From NCBI GenBank assembly GCA_029262055.1, contig JAJDAD010000043.1, positions 62,001 through 126,000 of the forward strand: DNA of 64,000 nt, read 5' to 3'. The translations under genes and the position numbers were made by a program. How positions within the stretch are numbered: position 1 is the first letter of the stretch; every line of letters begins with the position of its first letter. This DNA comes from Candidatus Zhuqueibacterota bacterium. Its GTDB lineage: Bacteria > Zhuqueibacterota > Zhuqueibacteria > Oceanimicrobiales > Oceanimicrobiaceae. Below are positions 35,417 to 43,739 of this stretch, in pieces. The notes beneath the pieces were generated by a model, which did not search any database, was not told where the DNA came from, and saw only the letters and a list, made by a program, of their open reading frames with translations.

Positions 35417-35698
35417 ATGAAACCAAGTGAGTCCATAAAACCCATCAGTTACTTGAAAGCTCATGCTGCTGAGCTAATTCGTGATGTCTCCTCAAATCAA
35501 AAGACCTTGGTAATTACGCAGAATGGCGAAGCAAAAGTAATCCTTCAAGATGTCAAGATCTATGAACAGACCCAAGAAAGTTTGGCCCTCCTCAAAATGC
35601 TCGCTCAAAGTACCAAAAGCCTCAAGGCTGAAAAACACAAGCCAGTCAAACAAGCATTTACCGATCTGAGAACAAGAATAGAAGAAACTCGTAAATAG
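35417..35698 (+). CDS. Phd/YefM-family antitoxin
   Basis: Protein of 93 residues. The ATG at 35417 has GGAGAG just before it. The N-terminal half has the Phd/YefM DNA-binding pattern (ISYLKAHAAELIRDV, LVITQNGEAKVILQDVKIYEQ); the C-terminal half is charged and likely disordered until it wraps the toxin. Expected to neutralise the downstream toxin and repress its own promoter. The stop codon shares one base with the toxin start. Confidence 0.9.
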   Translation: MKPSESIKPISYLKAHAAELIRDVSSNQKTLVITQNGEAKVILQDVKIYEQTQESLALLKMLAQSTKSLKAEKHKPVKQAFTDLRTRIEETRK

Positions 35699-36027
35699 TG
35701 AAATATCAGGTTCATATTGTTACCGAAGCCGAAGAAGACCTCTTCGGTATTCATCATTTCGTTGCGTTAAACGATTCGCCGGAGCGCGCGGATAAGCTAC
35801 TCGCCAAGCTCGAGGAAACTTGTTTGAGTTTGAGCAAGCTACCAAATCGTGGCCACATCCCACCAGAACTTCAAAGAGTCGCCATTCACGATTATCTAGA
35901 GATACACTACAAAGCGTACCGAATCATTTATCAGATCACTGCAAAGAGCGTCTTCATTCATGGCATCCTCGATGGAAGAAGAGATCTTGAAGAACTGCTA
36001 CAAGAACGACTACTCCGTCATTCCTAA
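35698..36027 (+). CDS. RelE/ParE-family toxin
   Basis: Protein of 109 residues starting at GTG, which overlaps the antitoxin stop (TAGTG). It follows the ParE/RelE fold: YQVHIVTEAEEDLFGIHHFV, then LSKLPNRGHIPPEL, and YRIIYQITAKSVFIHGILDGRRDLEELL near the end. ParE members poison gyrase and RelE members cut mRNA; the ending resembles ParE, but the target is not certain. With the antitoxin it forms a standard two-gene module at the left edge of an A/T-rich block. Confidence 0.9.
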   Translation: MKYQVHIVTEAEEDLFGIHHFVALNDSPERADKLLAKLEETCLSLSKLPNRGHIPPELQRVAIHDYLEIHYKAYRIIYQITAKSVFIHGILDGRRDLEELLQERLLRHS

Positions 36028-36050
36028 CCATATCCCAGGACTGCGCGCTT

Positions 36051-37601
36051 TTAAAATTCTATTTTACCATTCAAGACGTCTTCCCAGCGAATCGGAGCCG
36101 TCTTCACATATTCATGCCTGTCTTTCGGGATTAGATCCTTTAATTTTTGTTTTACATGTTTGAGGGATGCCTCATCAGCACGATTATGCCATTCATTCGG
36201 ATCCTCTTTTAAGTTGTATAATTCCTCATCTTTCCCGGCATAATTGATATAATGCCACTGATCCTGAATAACCGAATAATGATTATCATTCAGAGACGTA
36301 ATAACCGGATTATTCCATTGCTTTGTCGGATTTGACAAAAGCGGAGCAAGACTTTTCCCTGTGATTCCCTCCTTAGAAGGTAATCCGCAGAGATCCGTCA
36401 AAGTCGGGAATATGTCTACCAGCGACACATTCTTGTCACAGGTAGTTCCGTTCTTAATATCCGAATTCCCGGCAACTCCTTTTGGCACTTTAACCATGCA
36501 CACGGAATTAATAACATTTTCCCAAAGAGCAAATTTGCGCCAGTGCTCTTTCTCCCCCAACTGCCAGCCATGATCAGAATAAACAACGACAATAGTATTA
36601 TCTGCATATTCGCTTTCTTCGAGCGATCTAAGAAGCTGGCCTACCAGGTGGTCTGCATAGCAAATAGAAGCAAGATATCCCTGGACTGCTTTTTTCCAAA
36701 GCCCTGCTTTAACAACATGTTTATGGTAATTACCCCGGTGAGCGGTTCTTTTGCCCAATTCCGGCAGATCTTCCAAATCTTCATCGTACATTTCAGGTAA
36801 CTGAATTTCATCAAGGGGGAATTTATCATAAAATTCCTGAGGAACGTACCACGGTAAATGCGGTCGGTATAAACCGCAAGCCAGGAAAAAGGGTTTATCG
36901 TGTCTTCTTTTAAACTGATCGGAAATCCACTTAACGGAGGAATAATCTCCCGTTTGCTCTGTTTTGAATGGCAGCGGTTCAAAGTCAAATGCGATGTACA
37001 TTTTGTCAAAAACCGGCATGTTAAAAGTAACGCCTTTCGGATCGTCTTCGCGGATTTCGTTATCCGTTTTTTTGAAGTATCTTGATCCGGAAGTTGAATC
37101 ATAATCCGGCAGATAATAATCAGGCATGTGCTTGATTTTGGATGGATAATAGTCGTTCCAGGATCTTGGATCGGGCATATTGTTATGGTAGATTTTGCCG
37201 GCACCTGCCGTCCAATAACCAGCCTGCCTAAAATATTCCGGTAGTGTTATTTCATTAGGTAGAACATGGCGCCATATCTGTCGATTTTCATACACGCCAG
37301 TTACATGTGGATGTTTTCCTGTCATTAGCGCCGTACGTGATGGACAACACGACGGAGATGCACAATAGGCATTTGTAAAGTTAACTGCTTGATCTGCAAA
37401 ACGTTGAAGATTAGGCGTTTGTGCCTGCGGATGCCCGCCAAGCGGCTCAATCCAGTTGTTTAAATCGTCAATGGAAATCATCAAAATGTTGGGCTTCTGC
37501 CTGGTATTGTCATTCAACGTTTTACAGTCAGGCATTAATAAGCCTAGGGATGCCAATCCGGCCATACTAATAAATTTTCTACGGTCTATAGATTTTTGCA
37601 T
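36051..37601 (-). CDS. Exported sulfatase, iduronate-2-sulfatase-like
   Basis: Protein of 516 residues with a Tat-type signal (SIDRRKFISMAGLASLGLL). The sulfatase core has the metal-binding ILMISIDDLNNW and the active-site motif CCPSRTALMTG (C-x-P-S-R), whose first Cys would be turned into formylglycine. VVYSDHGWQLGEKEHW carries further metal ligands. The opening and the ASPSCCPSR context resemble iduronate-2-sulfatase-type enzymes from planctomycetes and Bacteroidetes that desulfate polysaccharides. No maturase or glycan-uptake genes are next to it. The gene is visibly A/T-richer than the genes left of 35 kb. Confidence 0.9.
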   Translation of the reverse strand: MQKSIDRRKFISMAGLASLGLLMPDCKTLNDNTRQKPNILMISIDDLNNWIEPLGGHPQAQTPNLQRFADQAVNFTNAYCASPSCCPSRTALMTGKHPHVTGVYENRQIWRHVLPNEITLPEYFRQAGYWTAGAGKIYHNNMPDPRSWNDYYPSKIKHMPDYYLPDYDSTSGSRYFKKTDNEIREDDPKGVTFNMPVFDKMYIAFDFEPLPFKTEQTGDYSSVKWISDQFKRRHDKPFFLACGLYRPHLPWYVPQEFYDKFPLDEIQLPEMYDEDLEDLPELGKRTAHRGNYHKHVVKAGLWKKAVQGYLASICYADHLVGQLLRSLEESEYADNTIVVVYSDHGWQLGEKEHWRKFALWENVINSVCMVKVPKGVAGNSDIKNGTTCDKNVSLVDIFPTLTDLCGLPSKEGITGKSLAPLLSNPTKQWNNPVITSLNDNHYSVIQDQWHYINYAGKDEELYNLKEDPNEWHNRADEASLKHVKQKLKDLIPKDRHEYVKTAPIRWEDVLNGKIEF

Positions 37602-37820
37602 AGCTCCTCAGTAATTGTTCCGATACAGTATTCTCTTCACTCGCACCTTTTCCAAGACAAACGACTGAAAGGAACCAGCCTTTTGAATTTCAAATTGCGA
37701 AAACTCTGGCACTGAAAAGGTGTCGGGTGCAAAAGCCGGGTTAAGCACCTATCTGGATAGTTCAACAAATTCTGATGTCTTGCCATTCGTTTAACACGCA
37801 AGAGTAACAGTCCCTTGCAT

Positions 37821-38357
37821 CTATTCTTGCGTCGATCCTTCAGGAGGAGCAAGTGTAAAGCCGAGTTGTTGATAGAACTCCAATACGTTCCAAAATGTCT
37901 CATCCTCTACAATCTTTCCGTCGACTATACGGGTAATAGCCAATCCAGATATGTGAAACTTTTTGCCAGTGGCTGGAAGCTCACCCAAGGGGCCTGTATT
38001 TATACCGTCCATTGAAAAGCGGCCCCAAATCTTGTCACCTTTGACAACTACTTCCTCTATGGTAGCATTGAAATCAGAAAAGGTTTTTGATGTATTCGTC
38101 ACGAGAGCCTTATAATCTTCGATACCCTTAATAGGTTCAGGGAAAAAAGGAGAGCGCAGCACAAATTCAGGGGCAATAATTTCATCGACCAAATCCAGGT
38201 CAGCCCTATTCATGGTTTCCATATACCTGTCCAGGAAAACTTTCGCTTCTTTTTCCGTGAATGCATTTTTTGCCTGCTGTTGACAACTGAAACAAGAACA
38301 AGTCAAAAATAAAAGCATAGAGATTGTTTTGGCATCAAGCCACATGAATTTTGTCAT
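37821..38357 (-). CDS. SnoaL-like (ester cyclase) domain lipoprotein
   Basis: Protein of 178 residues. The ATG at 38357 is chosen because GAGGAGAA precedes it and a lipoprotein-like signal follows, ending in CSCFSC. The mature part fits the SnoaL/ester cyclase branch of the NTF2-like fold: FLDRYMETMNRADLDLVDEIIAPEFVLRSPF, then GIEDYKALV, GKKFHISGLAITRIVDGKIVEDETFWN and the closing LEFYQQLGF. Such proteins bind or convert small hydrophobic molecules; the role is unknown. A/T-rich block. Confidence 0.8.
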   Translation of the reverse strand: MTKFMWLDAKTISMLLFLTCSCFSCQQQAKNAFTEKEAKVFLDRYMETMNRADLDLVDEIIAPEFVLRSPFFPEPIKGIEDYKALVTNTSKTFSDFNATIEEVVVKGDKIWGRFSMDGINTGPLGELPATGKKFHISGLAITRIVDGKIVEDETFWNVLEFYQQLGFTLAPPEGSTQE

Positions 38358-38501
38358 TATGTTCTCCTCATTGGTTAGCCCAGTGGTTGGATTTCTGTTT
38401 TCTGTTCTGCACGCCCGCAGAGGACACCCGACAGGGCTCAGTTGTGAGCGGCGCGGCGACAACCGCCAGCCTTGGAAATGTGAAAGCCCCCACTTACCCG
38501 A

Positions 38502-39212
38502 TTATGCGTATCTTCCAATAATGGACAAGAGGTCTTCCACATTGCTTGCCACATAGTCTGGTTTGATTTGCCAACTTTCAGGATCAGAATGGCTATATGC
38601 GGCAGCAACTGATATGACTTTAGCTTCTTCCCCCAGCGCAGATTGTAGATTACGTGCAAAATGAGTGTCAGCTTCATGGTCGCCGATATAGATCAACAAT
38701 TTACTAGTAGTGTGCCCAAACATTGCTTCAAGGCACTTAATACCACCGAGTGGATGTGGCTTTTGATTACCATTAGACACATCCTCATAGCCGACGACAG
38801 CTTTGAATGGTCCGTCTATACCATTACTGTGTAGTACCCTACGAATATTTGATTGAGAATTTTGTGAACAGATGCCGTGATAGATATGAGAAAACTGTCC
38901 AATGACATTTGTGACCCCATCAAAAAGGAAAACTTCGGTCTGATTCTTTTCTTGATGCTCCGCCCACATACTACCAGCACGTACCATCTCTTCTTGCGTC
39001 AATCCATAATAGTCAACATATAACTCTTGCCAGTTTTTTGCGGCATGGTTCGCTTCATGGTAAGAGCATTCATTTTGCAAATATTCAGGTAGGTTCTTAC
39101 CGGTTAGGTGGGGAGCAACTATTGATAATATTGCCTTTGTAACATCAATATTCTTTGGTGCGGAATTAACAAGTGTTCCATCATAATCCCACAGTATTGC
39201 ATCTAACTTCAT
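38502..39212 (-). CDS. HAD-superfamily hydrolase, phosphoglycolate phosphatase-like
   Basis: Protein of 236 residues with the HAD motifs LWDYDGTLVNSAPKN (I), a helical cap, ICSQNSQ (II), NQKPHPLGGIKCL (III, Lys) and IYIGDHEADTHFARNL (IV). The cap size and ordering fit the Gph/PhnX-like class. Motif I reads DYDGT, a common variant. Substrate unknown. It stands alone in the A/T-rich block, 144 bp upstream of the SnoaL-like gene. Confidence 0.82.
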   Translation of the reverse strand: MKLDAILWDYDGTLVNSAPKNIDVTKAILSIVAPHLTGKNLPEYLQNECSYHEANHAAKNWQELYVDYYGLTQEEMVRAGSMWAEHQEKNQTEVFLFDGVTNVIGQFSHIYHGICSQNSQSNIRRVLHSNGIDGPFKAVVGYEDVSNGNQKPHPLGGIKCLEAMFGHTTSKLLIYIGDHEADTHFARNLQSALGEEAKVISVAAAYSHSDPESWQIKPDYVASNVEDLLSIIGRYA

Positions 39213-39398
39213 GTTGTTATCTCACCTGTTCTTTCACCATGGGGAATGAACTCTTTGGCGTTTGATGACGCATAGGCATAACAAGTCGCTACAGGACTTT
39301 TGGGTCTGAATCCATAAGGCCAATGCGAGAAGTACGCCGGCTGCCCATGTTAATATTTTCAGCAGAATATTCTATATTTTTACTCTCACTCACGGTAT

Positions 39399-41426
39399 CT
39401 ATCTGACCAAAATCATTCGTCTGGCTGATTTGAAGCCAAGGGTCGTTTTCATTTCATACAGATAGAGGCCACTAGAAACGGGTAGTCCTTTCCCATTTGT
39501 TCCATCCCACTGAACTTGATGTACGCCGGAAAAGTGAAGTTCGTCACTCAAAAGCTCTTTAACCAATTTGCCAGTTATGTCATAAATTGCAAGTGAAATG
39601 TAATCTCCTTCTTCCAATTCAAATTGAATTGTCGTAGTTGGGTTGAACGGATTGGGATAGTTTTGGTAAATAGAGTGACTCATAGGTTGATTCCGATTAT
39701 TTTCATTTACTTCAACGATTATCGAACTTTCATGTGCACCCATGTCCGGTACCATACCAAAGTAGTCATCTGAATCAACTTCGATTCGAATATCGTCCCA
39801 CTCAAAATAAGCTGTCCCTGCTTCGATGCACGGAGAATTCTCAGATAGGTGATAATCGCCGTTTTCAGGGTCTATGAATTGGGGATTGGCACCAATATTT
39901 CCATCCAACCAATTCAATTTGCCCCGATTAATTTCAATCCGGGACTTATCATCTTGAAAATCCGAATGAGCAATATTCAACGTGTTGTAACCTCCGCTGT
40001 AAATCTCGAATGGCCTGTTATTCCACAATATTGAATTGACAATGGCCACCTTGCTGACTTGATGAACATTAATCCCATTGCCTGAATTGTTGAAGATGGT
40101 TGTGTTAACAATGACTGGGTTGCAATTCCGGTCAAAAAACAGACCACCTCCAATCGGGCGCTCAACTCTATTGGCCGAATTATTACTAATCGTGAGATAG
40201 GACAATATAGGATTATTATCGAAACTAAAATATATCCCCGCTCCAGGTCCTTCCGAGATGTTCCTGTTTATTGTAACATTCGTCATTGTTGCATTGTTCT
40301 TGAAGTCAAAGTAAATCCCACCACCACTATTGAACATGCCTCCGATTACGGTATTATTGCTGATATTAGCATCTGTAATACTGGGTTCCGATTCAGACGA
40401 AAAGTATATTCCACCTCCCTTACACCAGCCGCTTGTGCTTTGCACGATATTGTCAGTAATCCTTACGTCTTTCAAAATCGGTTTAGGCGTTCCAGCAAAG
40501 TGAATTCCGCCGCCCGTAGACCAGCCGTCGATGCTTCGAACCACATTTCCTCTAACAGTCACATTCCTTAGTACCGGGCTGGAGCCGTACCAAAGGGACA
40601 TACCCGCGCCGTCTAACCGATTAAGATCGTCTGATACAATGCCGGTAATTGTATTTTCGGTTATCATCACATTTTCCAGAATTGTTTCAGGATAGGAGCT
40701 AAAAAGAATGCCTCCACCGCTTGCATAAACACCACTGGCGGAATTCTTCGATACTTTGACCTGCATCAATCTCGTTTTTGAATATGAGTCAAAAAATATA
40801 CCACCTCCGGCTCCTCCAATGGCTGTGTTCCTTAAGACACTAATTTTGTACAAAAGCAGGGTAGAATTGCTGCCACATTGCAGGCCACCGCCTCTCTTTG
40901 CGACATTGTCAATAATTGTAATTTCCTCCAGCGTCATCTTGCTGCCAGCGCCACAGTAGAAGCCACCTCCGAAACCGTTCACCCGGTTCTTTGAAATATT
41001 TAAATAACAAAGCTTTGGGTTTGAGTTTCTGCAAAAAACACCACCGCCGTGGGACTCAAGCGCCCCGCCGTCCAGTGATGCAAAAGTGCCGGAGCCATTG
41101 GTTAGCGTAAACCCGCAGAGGACTGATGTTGAATCCTCACCGTTAGTAAATCTCGCTACGCTGCCGTTTTGGTTGCCGTCAATAACGGTTTGAGAAATGT
41201 AACTCGTGTCTCCCGTTGTGAGAAATAATGAACCCACGACAATGCTTTTGCCCTTAAAGTTAATATTTTCAATATAAATCCCGGGTTGTACCAAAACAGT
41301 ATCGCCGTTAAGTGCTTCTTCAATGCCTGCTTGAATGTGAAAGTAGCCGGCAGGGACATTTAGGATTTCCGCTCCTGTGGAATTGTAGGGAATAACAATA
41401 AGCAAAACTGAAATAGTCACTTTCAT
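39399..41426 (-). CDS. Secreted beta-helix protein with C-terminal sorting-type domain
   Basis: Protein of about 675 residues, starting at the ATG at 41426 (GAGGTG about ten bases upstream), with a signal peptide ending near TGAE. Residues about 30-540 form a right-handed parallel beta-helix of the NosD/polymorphic outer-membrane type, with many turns such as GGGIYFSSESEPSITDANIS and GGGIYFDFKNNATMTNVTI. The last 85 residues are a FlgD-Ig/type-A-like sorting domain (YQNYPNPFNPTTTIQFELEE, LAIYDITGKLVKELL, QWDGTNGKGLPVSSGLYLYEM). It is probably surface-exposed or released and may bind or cut polysaccharide; no catalytic residues were identified. Confidence 0.88.
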   Translation of the reverse strand: MKVTISVLLIVIPYNSTGAEILNVPAGYFHIQAGIEEALNGDTVLVQPGIYIENINFKGKSIVVGSLFLTTGDTSYISQTVIDGNQNGSVARFTNGEDSTSVLCGFTLTNGSGTFASLDGGALESHGGGVFCRNSNPKLCYLNISKNRVNGFGGGFYCGAGSKMTLEEITIIDNVAKRGGGLQCGSNSTLLLYKISVLRNTAIGGAGGGIFFDSYSKTRLMQVKVSKNSASGVYASGGGILFSSYPETILENVMITENTITGIVSDDLNRLDGAGMSLWYGSSPVLRNVTVRGNVVRSIDGWSTGGGIHFAGTPKPILKDVRITDNIVQSTSGWCKGGGIYFSSESEPSITDANISNNTVIGGMFNSGGGIYFDFKNNATMTNVTINRNISEGPGAGIYFSFDNNPILSYLTISNNSANRVERPIGGGLFFDRNCNPVIVNTTIFNNSGNGINVHQVSKVAIVNSILWNNRPFEIYSGGYNTLNIAHSDFQDDKSRIEINRGKLNWLDGNIGANPQFIDPENGDYHLSENSPCIEAGTAYFEWDDIRIEVDSDDYFGMVPDMGAHESSIIVEVNENNRNQPMSHSIYQNYPNPFNPTTTIQFELEEGDYISLAIYDITGKLVKELLSDELHFSGVHQVQWDGTNGKGLPVSSGLYLYEMKTTLGFKSARRMILVR

Positions 41427-41453
41427 CCTTTTGTACACCTCACCTTCAAACAA

Positions 41454-41561
41454 TCAGGAGCACAGCAGCTGCACCGGGCCACCAACTCGCCGCAAGACGT
41501 TGGCCAAACGAGGGTGTTGTTTGAGCTCGTTACGTAGACGAGCCATAAACGGATTTCGCAT
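41454..41561 (-). CDS. Possible 35-residue basic peptide
   Basis: Small frame of 35 codons, rich in Arg and Leu (MRNPFMARLRNELKQHPRL at its start), ending just before the beta-helix gene. No good Shine-Dalgarno site is visible. It overlaps the candidate sigma-54-type promoter on the same strand. It may be a gene fragment or chance. Confidence 0.2.
   Translation of the reverse strand: MRNPFMARLRNELKQHPRLANVLRRVGGPVQLLCS
41491..41507 (-). promoter_or_regulatory. Candidate sigma-54 promoter for the beta-helix gene (weaker)
   Basis: On the minus strand the sequence is TTGGCCAACGTCTTGCG, with GG and GC exactly ten bases apart and a good TTGC at -12, but C instead of A after TGGC and G after TTGC. 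The predicted start near 41480 is about 54 bases before the ATG. Confidence 0.35.
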
Positions 41562-41872
41562 ACTTCTTTATTCCTTCATCTTGCGTGTGCTGGCTTGGGT
41601 CTGCGTGCGCCAACAATTGTATGACCTGCTTGTGCGGCCATTTTGAATTGTCTATAGCTGTACAATTTTTCTTTCCTAGTTTCCTGGTTCCAAAACTCCT
41701 GTTTGGGAACCCAATGGGCGGAGAAACTCCGTTTCGACCCGCTGTATCTTAGCGATGGCGCTACCACACTGAGGCTAAACGGAGCCTAGCTGCGAGAGAC
41801 AATGGCAGATTTGGGGCAATATCGCCCAGATAGCGGTAACACATCTTTGCCAATTTCTACCTGTCGCAAAGA
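41562..41872. repeat. Intergenic region with a palindromic repeat
   Basis: This 311-bp gap closes the A/T-rich block. It contains GGTTCCAAAAC-TCCT-GTTTGGGAACC (41686-41711), an inverted repeat with one mismatch. Sequences of the type GTTCCCAAAC...GTTTGGGAAC are, from general knowledge, dispersed in many bacterial genomes. No gene was recognised. Confidence 0.6.
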
Positions 41873-42331
41873 CTACATAAACAACTGAAGGAATAAATCA
41901 AATTGGACACAACAAATTCCATGCAGGCAGCTAAAGGAGTTGTCCCGCGCCTCATAGCTGGTAATGCGGAATTTGCCGATCTCGGAAGTGTGGCCGACGT
42001 GTTCTCCGCTGCACGGCTGGGCGTCAAAATCGCCTATCCTGACGATTCTGATTTCCTGCATATCCGCGGGCACTTTCCAGAGGTCGTAGGCGCCGGCCTG
42101 TTCGCGCCGCGTGTGGTGGCTGGTAACCGGGTGGTTGGCCGAGATTTGCAGGTTGACCAACTCTTCGATGCGGGCGATGTCAGGGTCGCTCAGCGCGCCG
42201 GGCACCGCGTAGTCGCACTTGCTCTTCTTTTCGTTGAGATGCAGCTCGAGGTTGCGCGGTGCCTGGTAGTGTTGTTTCATCACAGCCGACAGCAGGTGTT
42301 CGGCTGTGTGCATGCGCGCCAGCCGGCACAT
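41873..42331 (-). CDS. AlaX-like tRNA-editing (tRNA_SAD) domain protein
   Basis: Protein of 152 residues resembling free-standing alanyl/threonyl-tRNA synthetase editing domains. It has the zinc-binding MHTAEHLLSAVM at the N-terminus and CSGEHVGHTSEIGKFRI near the C-terminus; the two His and the Cys/His pair are the expected ligands. The usual CGGTH is changed to CSGEH. It may hydrolyse mischarged Ser- or Gly-tRNA(Ala) or another tRNA; specificity unknown. The ATG directly follows the ccmH stop codon, making it the last gene of the tol-pal run. The last 20 residues look non-conserved. Confidence 0.75.
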   Translation of the reverse strand: MCRLARMHTAEHLLSAVMKQHYQAPRNLELHLNEKKSKCDYAVPGALSDPDIARIEELVNLQISANHPVTSHHTRREQAGAYDLWKVPADMQEIRIVRIGDFDAQPCSGEHVGHTSEIGKFRITSYEARDNSFSCLHGICCVQFDLFLQLFM

Positions 42332-42859
42332 CTAGGTGTCGAACCGGCTGAGTTCCTCCTCCACGCGTTTATGCAGGTCGGACGGGTCCTTTGTTGCTGC
42401 GCCGGCGCTGGTTTTCGCGGTCTCCGCGTCAGCCTGGCCGCGCGGTTTGAGGAGGCTGCGAATGGCCACAACTACGATGAGCCCGCCAAAGGCCATGGCG
42501 ATTGGGGTGAGCCAATAGGCCGACTTGCCCAGCAGGGTGTCTTGCGACGGTGTGGCCAGAATGCGTTCGCCGTACTGCGGCTGGGCCACAAAATAGTCGA
42601 GAATTTCTTCCTTGTCCTGTCCTTCTTTTACCAGCTCGGCTATTTGTAAGCGTACTTTCTTGGCTGCGGGCGACTCGTGTTGATCCACGGTCATGTTCCA
42701 GCAGCAGGGGGCGATTAAGCTGTGTTCGAGCTCGGCCTGCAGCTCCAACTGCTTGGCATCGAGCATGGCGTCTATCTCTTCGTCAATTGCCGCCGGCGCC
42801 GTAGCGGCCGATACAACCAGCAGCAGAACGCAAGTTGTGATAATTCTCAAGCTTGACAT
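42332..42859 (-). CDS. CcmH-like cytochrome c biogenesis protein (CC variant)
   Basis: Protein of 175 residues. The ATG at 42859 has GGAGGG just upstream and gives a signal peptide (MSSLRIITTCVLLLVVSAAT). The core has LIAPCCWNMTVDQHESPAA, then VRLQIAELVKEGQDKEEILDYFVAQPQYGERILATP, the CcmH/CycL pattern, and a membrane helix follows. Classical CcmH has CxxC; here two Cys are adjacent, a variant I believe recurs in other phyla. It would act in reducing apocytochrome c or haem handling. No other ccm gene is nearby. Lies 28 bp after cpoB. Confidence 0.8.
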   Translation of the reverse strand: MSSLRIITTCVLLLVVSAATAPAAIDEEIDAMLDAKQLELQAELEHSLIAPCCWNMTVDQHESPAAKKVRLQIAELVKEGQDKEEILDYFVAQPQYGERILATPSQDTLLGKSAYWLTPIAMAFGGLIVVVAIRSLLKPRGQADAETAKTSAGAATKDPSDLHKRVEEELSRFDT

Positions 42860-42887
42860 CTGTTCCCTCCTTTTCAAGATTAACCGA

Positions 42888-43724
42888 CTACCTGAGTGCG
42901 GCCAACCGCCCTCTGGCCAGGTTGGCTTCTTCGCTGTCCGGGTGCTCGGACAGGACTTCTTCCAGGTAGATCTTGCCTTGTTCGGTTTCATTTATGTTGA
43001 TGTACGAGTAAGCGATTTTCAGCAGGGCAGAGGCTGTTTTGTCGCCGTCTTTGTACCACTTTATTACTTTTTCAAATTCAGCGATGGCCTGCTGATAGCG
43101 GCCTTGCGCGTAGTAGACTTCGCCGATCCAGTACTGCGCATTGTCCACCAGCTCTGAGTTTTGATACTGCTGCACAAACTGCTGGAAACCGCTCAGGGAC
43201 AGTTGGTAATTGCCCCGGATCAGGTCGCGGTAGGCCGTGTTGTAAAGCTCGCGCGCATTGTCGACTGTGAAGGATTGTGTGCCGGTGCGCGCTGTGGCGC
43301 TGCTGTCCGCGGGCGGCGCCGTGTTGCCCGGCGTGAAGGCCCTTGGCACGGGCCTGGCCTTGCGGTCAAAGCGGGTCATCCGGCTGTTGGTGTCCTGGAG
43401 TTGGCTTTGGACGATCTCCATCTGCTGCATCAGCTCGTCAAAGCGGGCCACCAGGTCTGCACGGTCCTGTTGGTTGGCGACTGCAAACTCACCGATTTCC
43501 CGGGTCAGGTTGGCCAGCTCCCGCTTGAACTGGGAATTTTGCTGCTTCAGGAACTTGACCTCGCGGCGCAGATTATCCATCTGAGTTTGCTGCGAGCTGA
43601 TGCGCTGGTTACGGCTTCCGCTGCAGGCGCTGAGCAGCACGATTCCGGTACAGAAAAGCAGGAGCAATTTGCCTGCCGTCCATCCGGGTTGGCGCTGTCG
43701 AAAATTGGGGTCGTGTGTTTTCAT
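42888..43724 (-). CDS. cpoB: Tol-Pal coordinator CpoB/YbgF-like lipoprotein
   Basis: Protein of 278 residues with a lipoprotein-type signal (LLLLFCTGIVLLSAC), a coiled coil (about 45-115, rich in Gln, Lys, Leu and Arg heptads) and a C-terminal TPR domain: LYNTAYRDLIRGNYQLSLSG, then NAQYWIGEVYYAQGRYQQAI, and ALLKIAYSYININETEQGKIY. In Enterobacteria CpoB links Tol-Pal to peptidoglycan synthesis at division. It directly follows pal (15 bp), the standard place. Confidence 0.9.
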   Translation of the reverse strand: MKTHDPNFRQRQPGWTAGKLLLLFCTGIVLLSACSGSRNQRISSQQTQMDNLRREVKFLKQQNSQFKRELANLTREIGEFAVANQQDRADLVARFDELMQQMEIVQSQLQDTNSRMTRFDRKARPVPRAFTPGNTAPPADSSATARTGTQSFTVDNARELYNTAYRDLIRGNYQLSLSGFQQFVQQYQNSELVDNAQYWIGEVYYAQGRYQQAIAEFEKVIKWYKDGDKTASALLKIAYSYININETEQGKIYLEEVLSEHPDSEEANLARGRLAALR

Positions 43725-43739
43725 TAGAATGGTCGATTT

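Noticed and set aside
37730-37760. TGGCAC near 37735 as a sigma-54 promoter
   Set aside because: The -12 GC is missing at the needed distance and the orientation points away from the nearest gene start.
41576-41767. 63-codon minus-strand frame across the palindromic repeat
   Set aside because: Its middle (VPKQEFWNQETRK) is just the translation of a common palindromic repeat.
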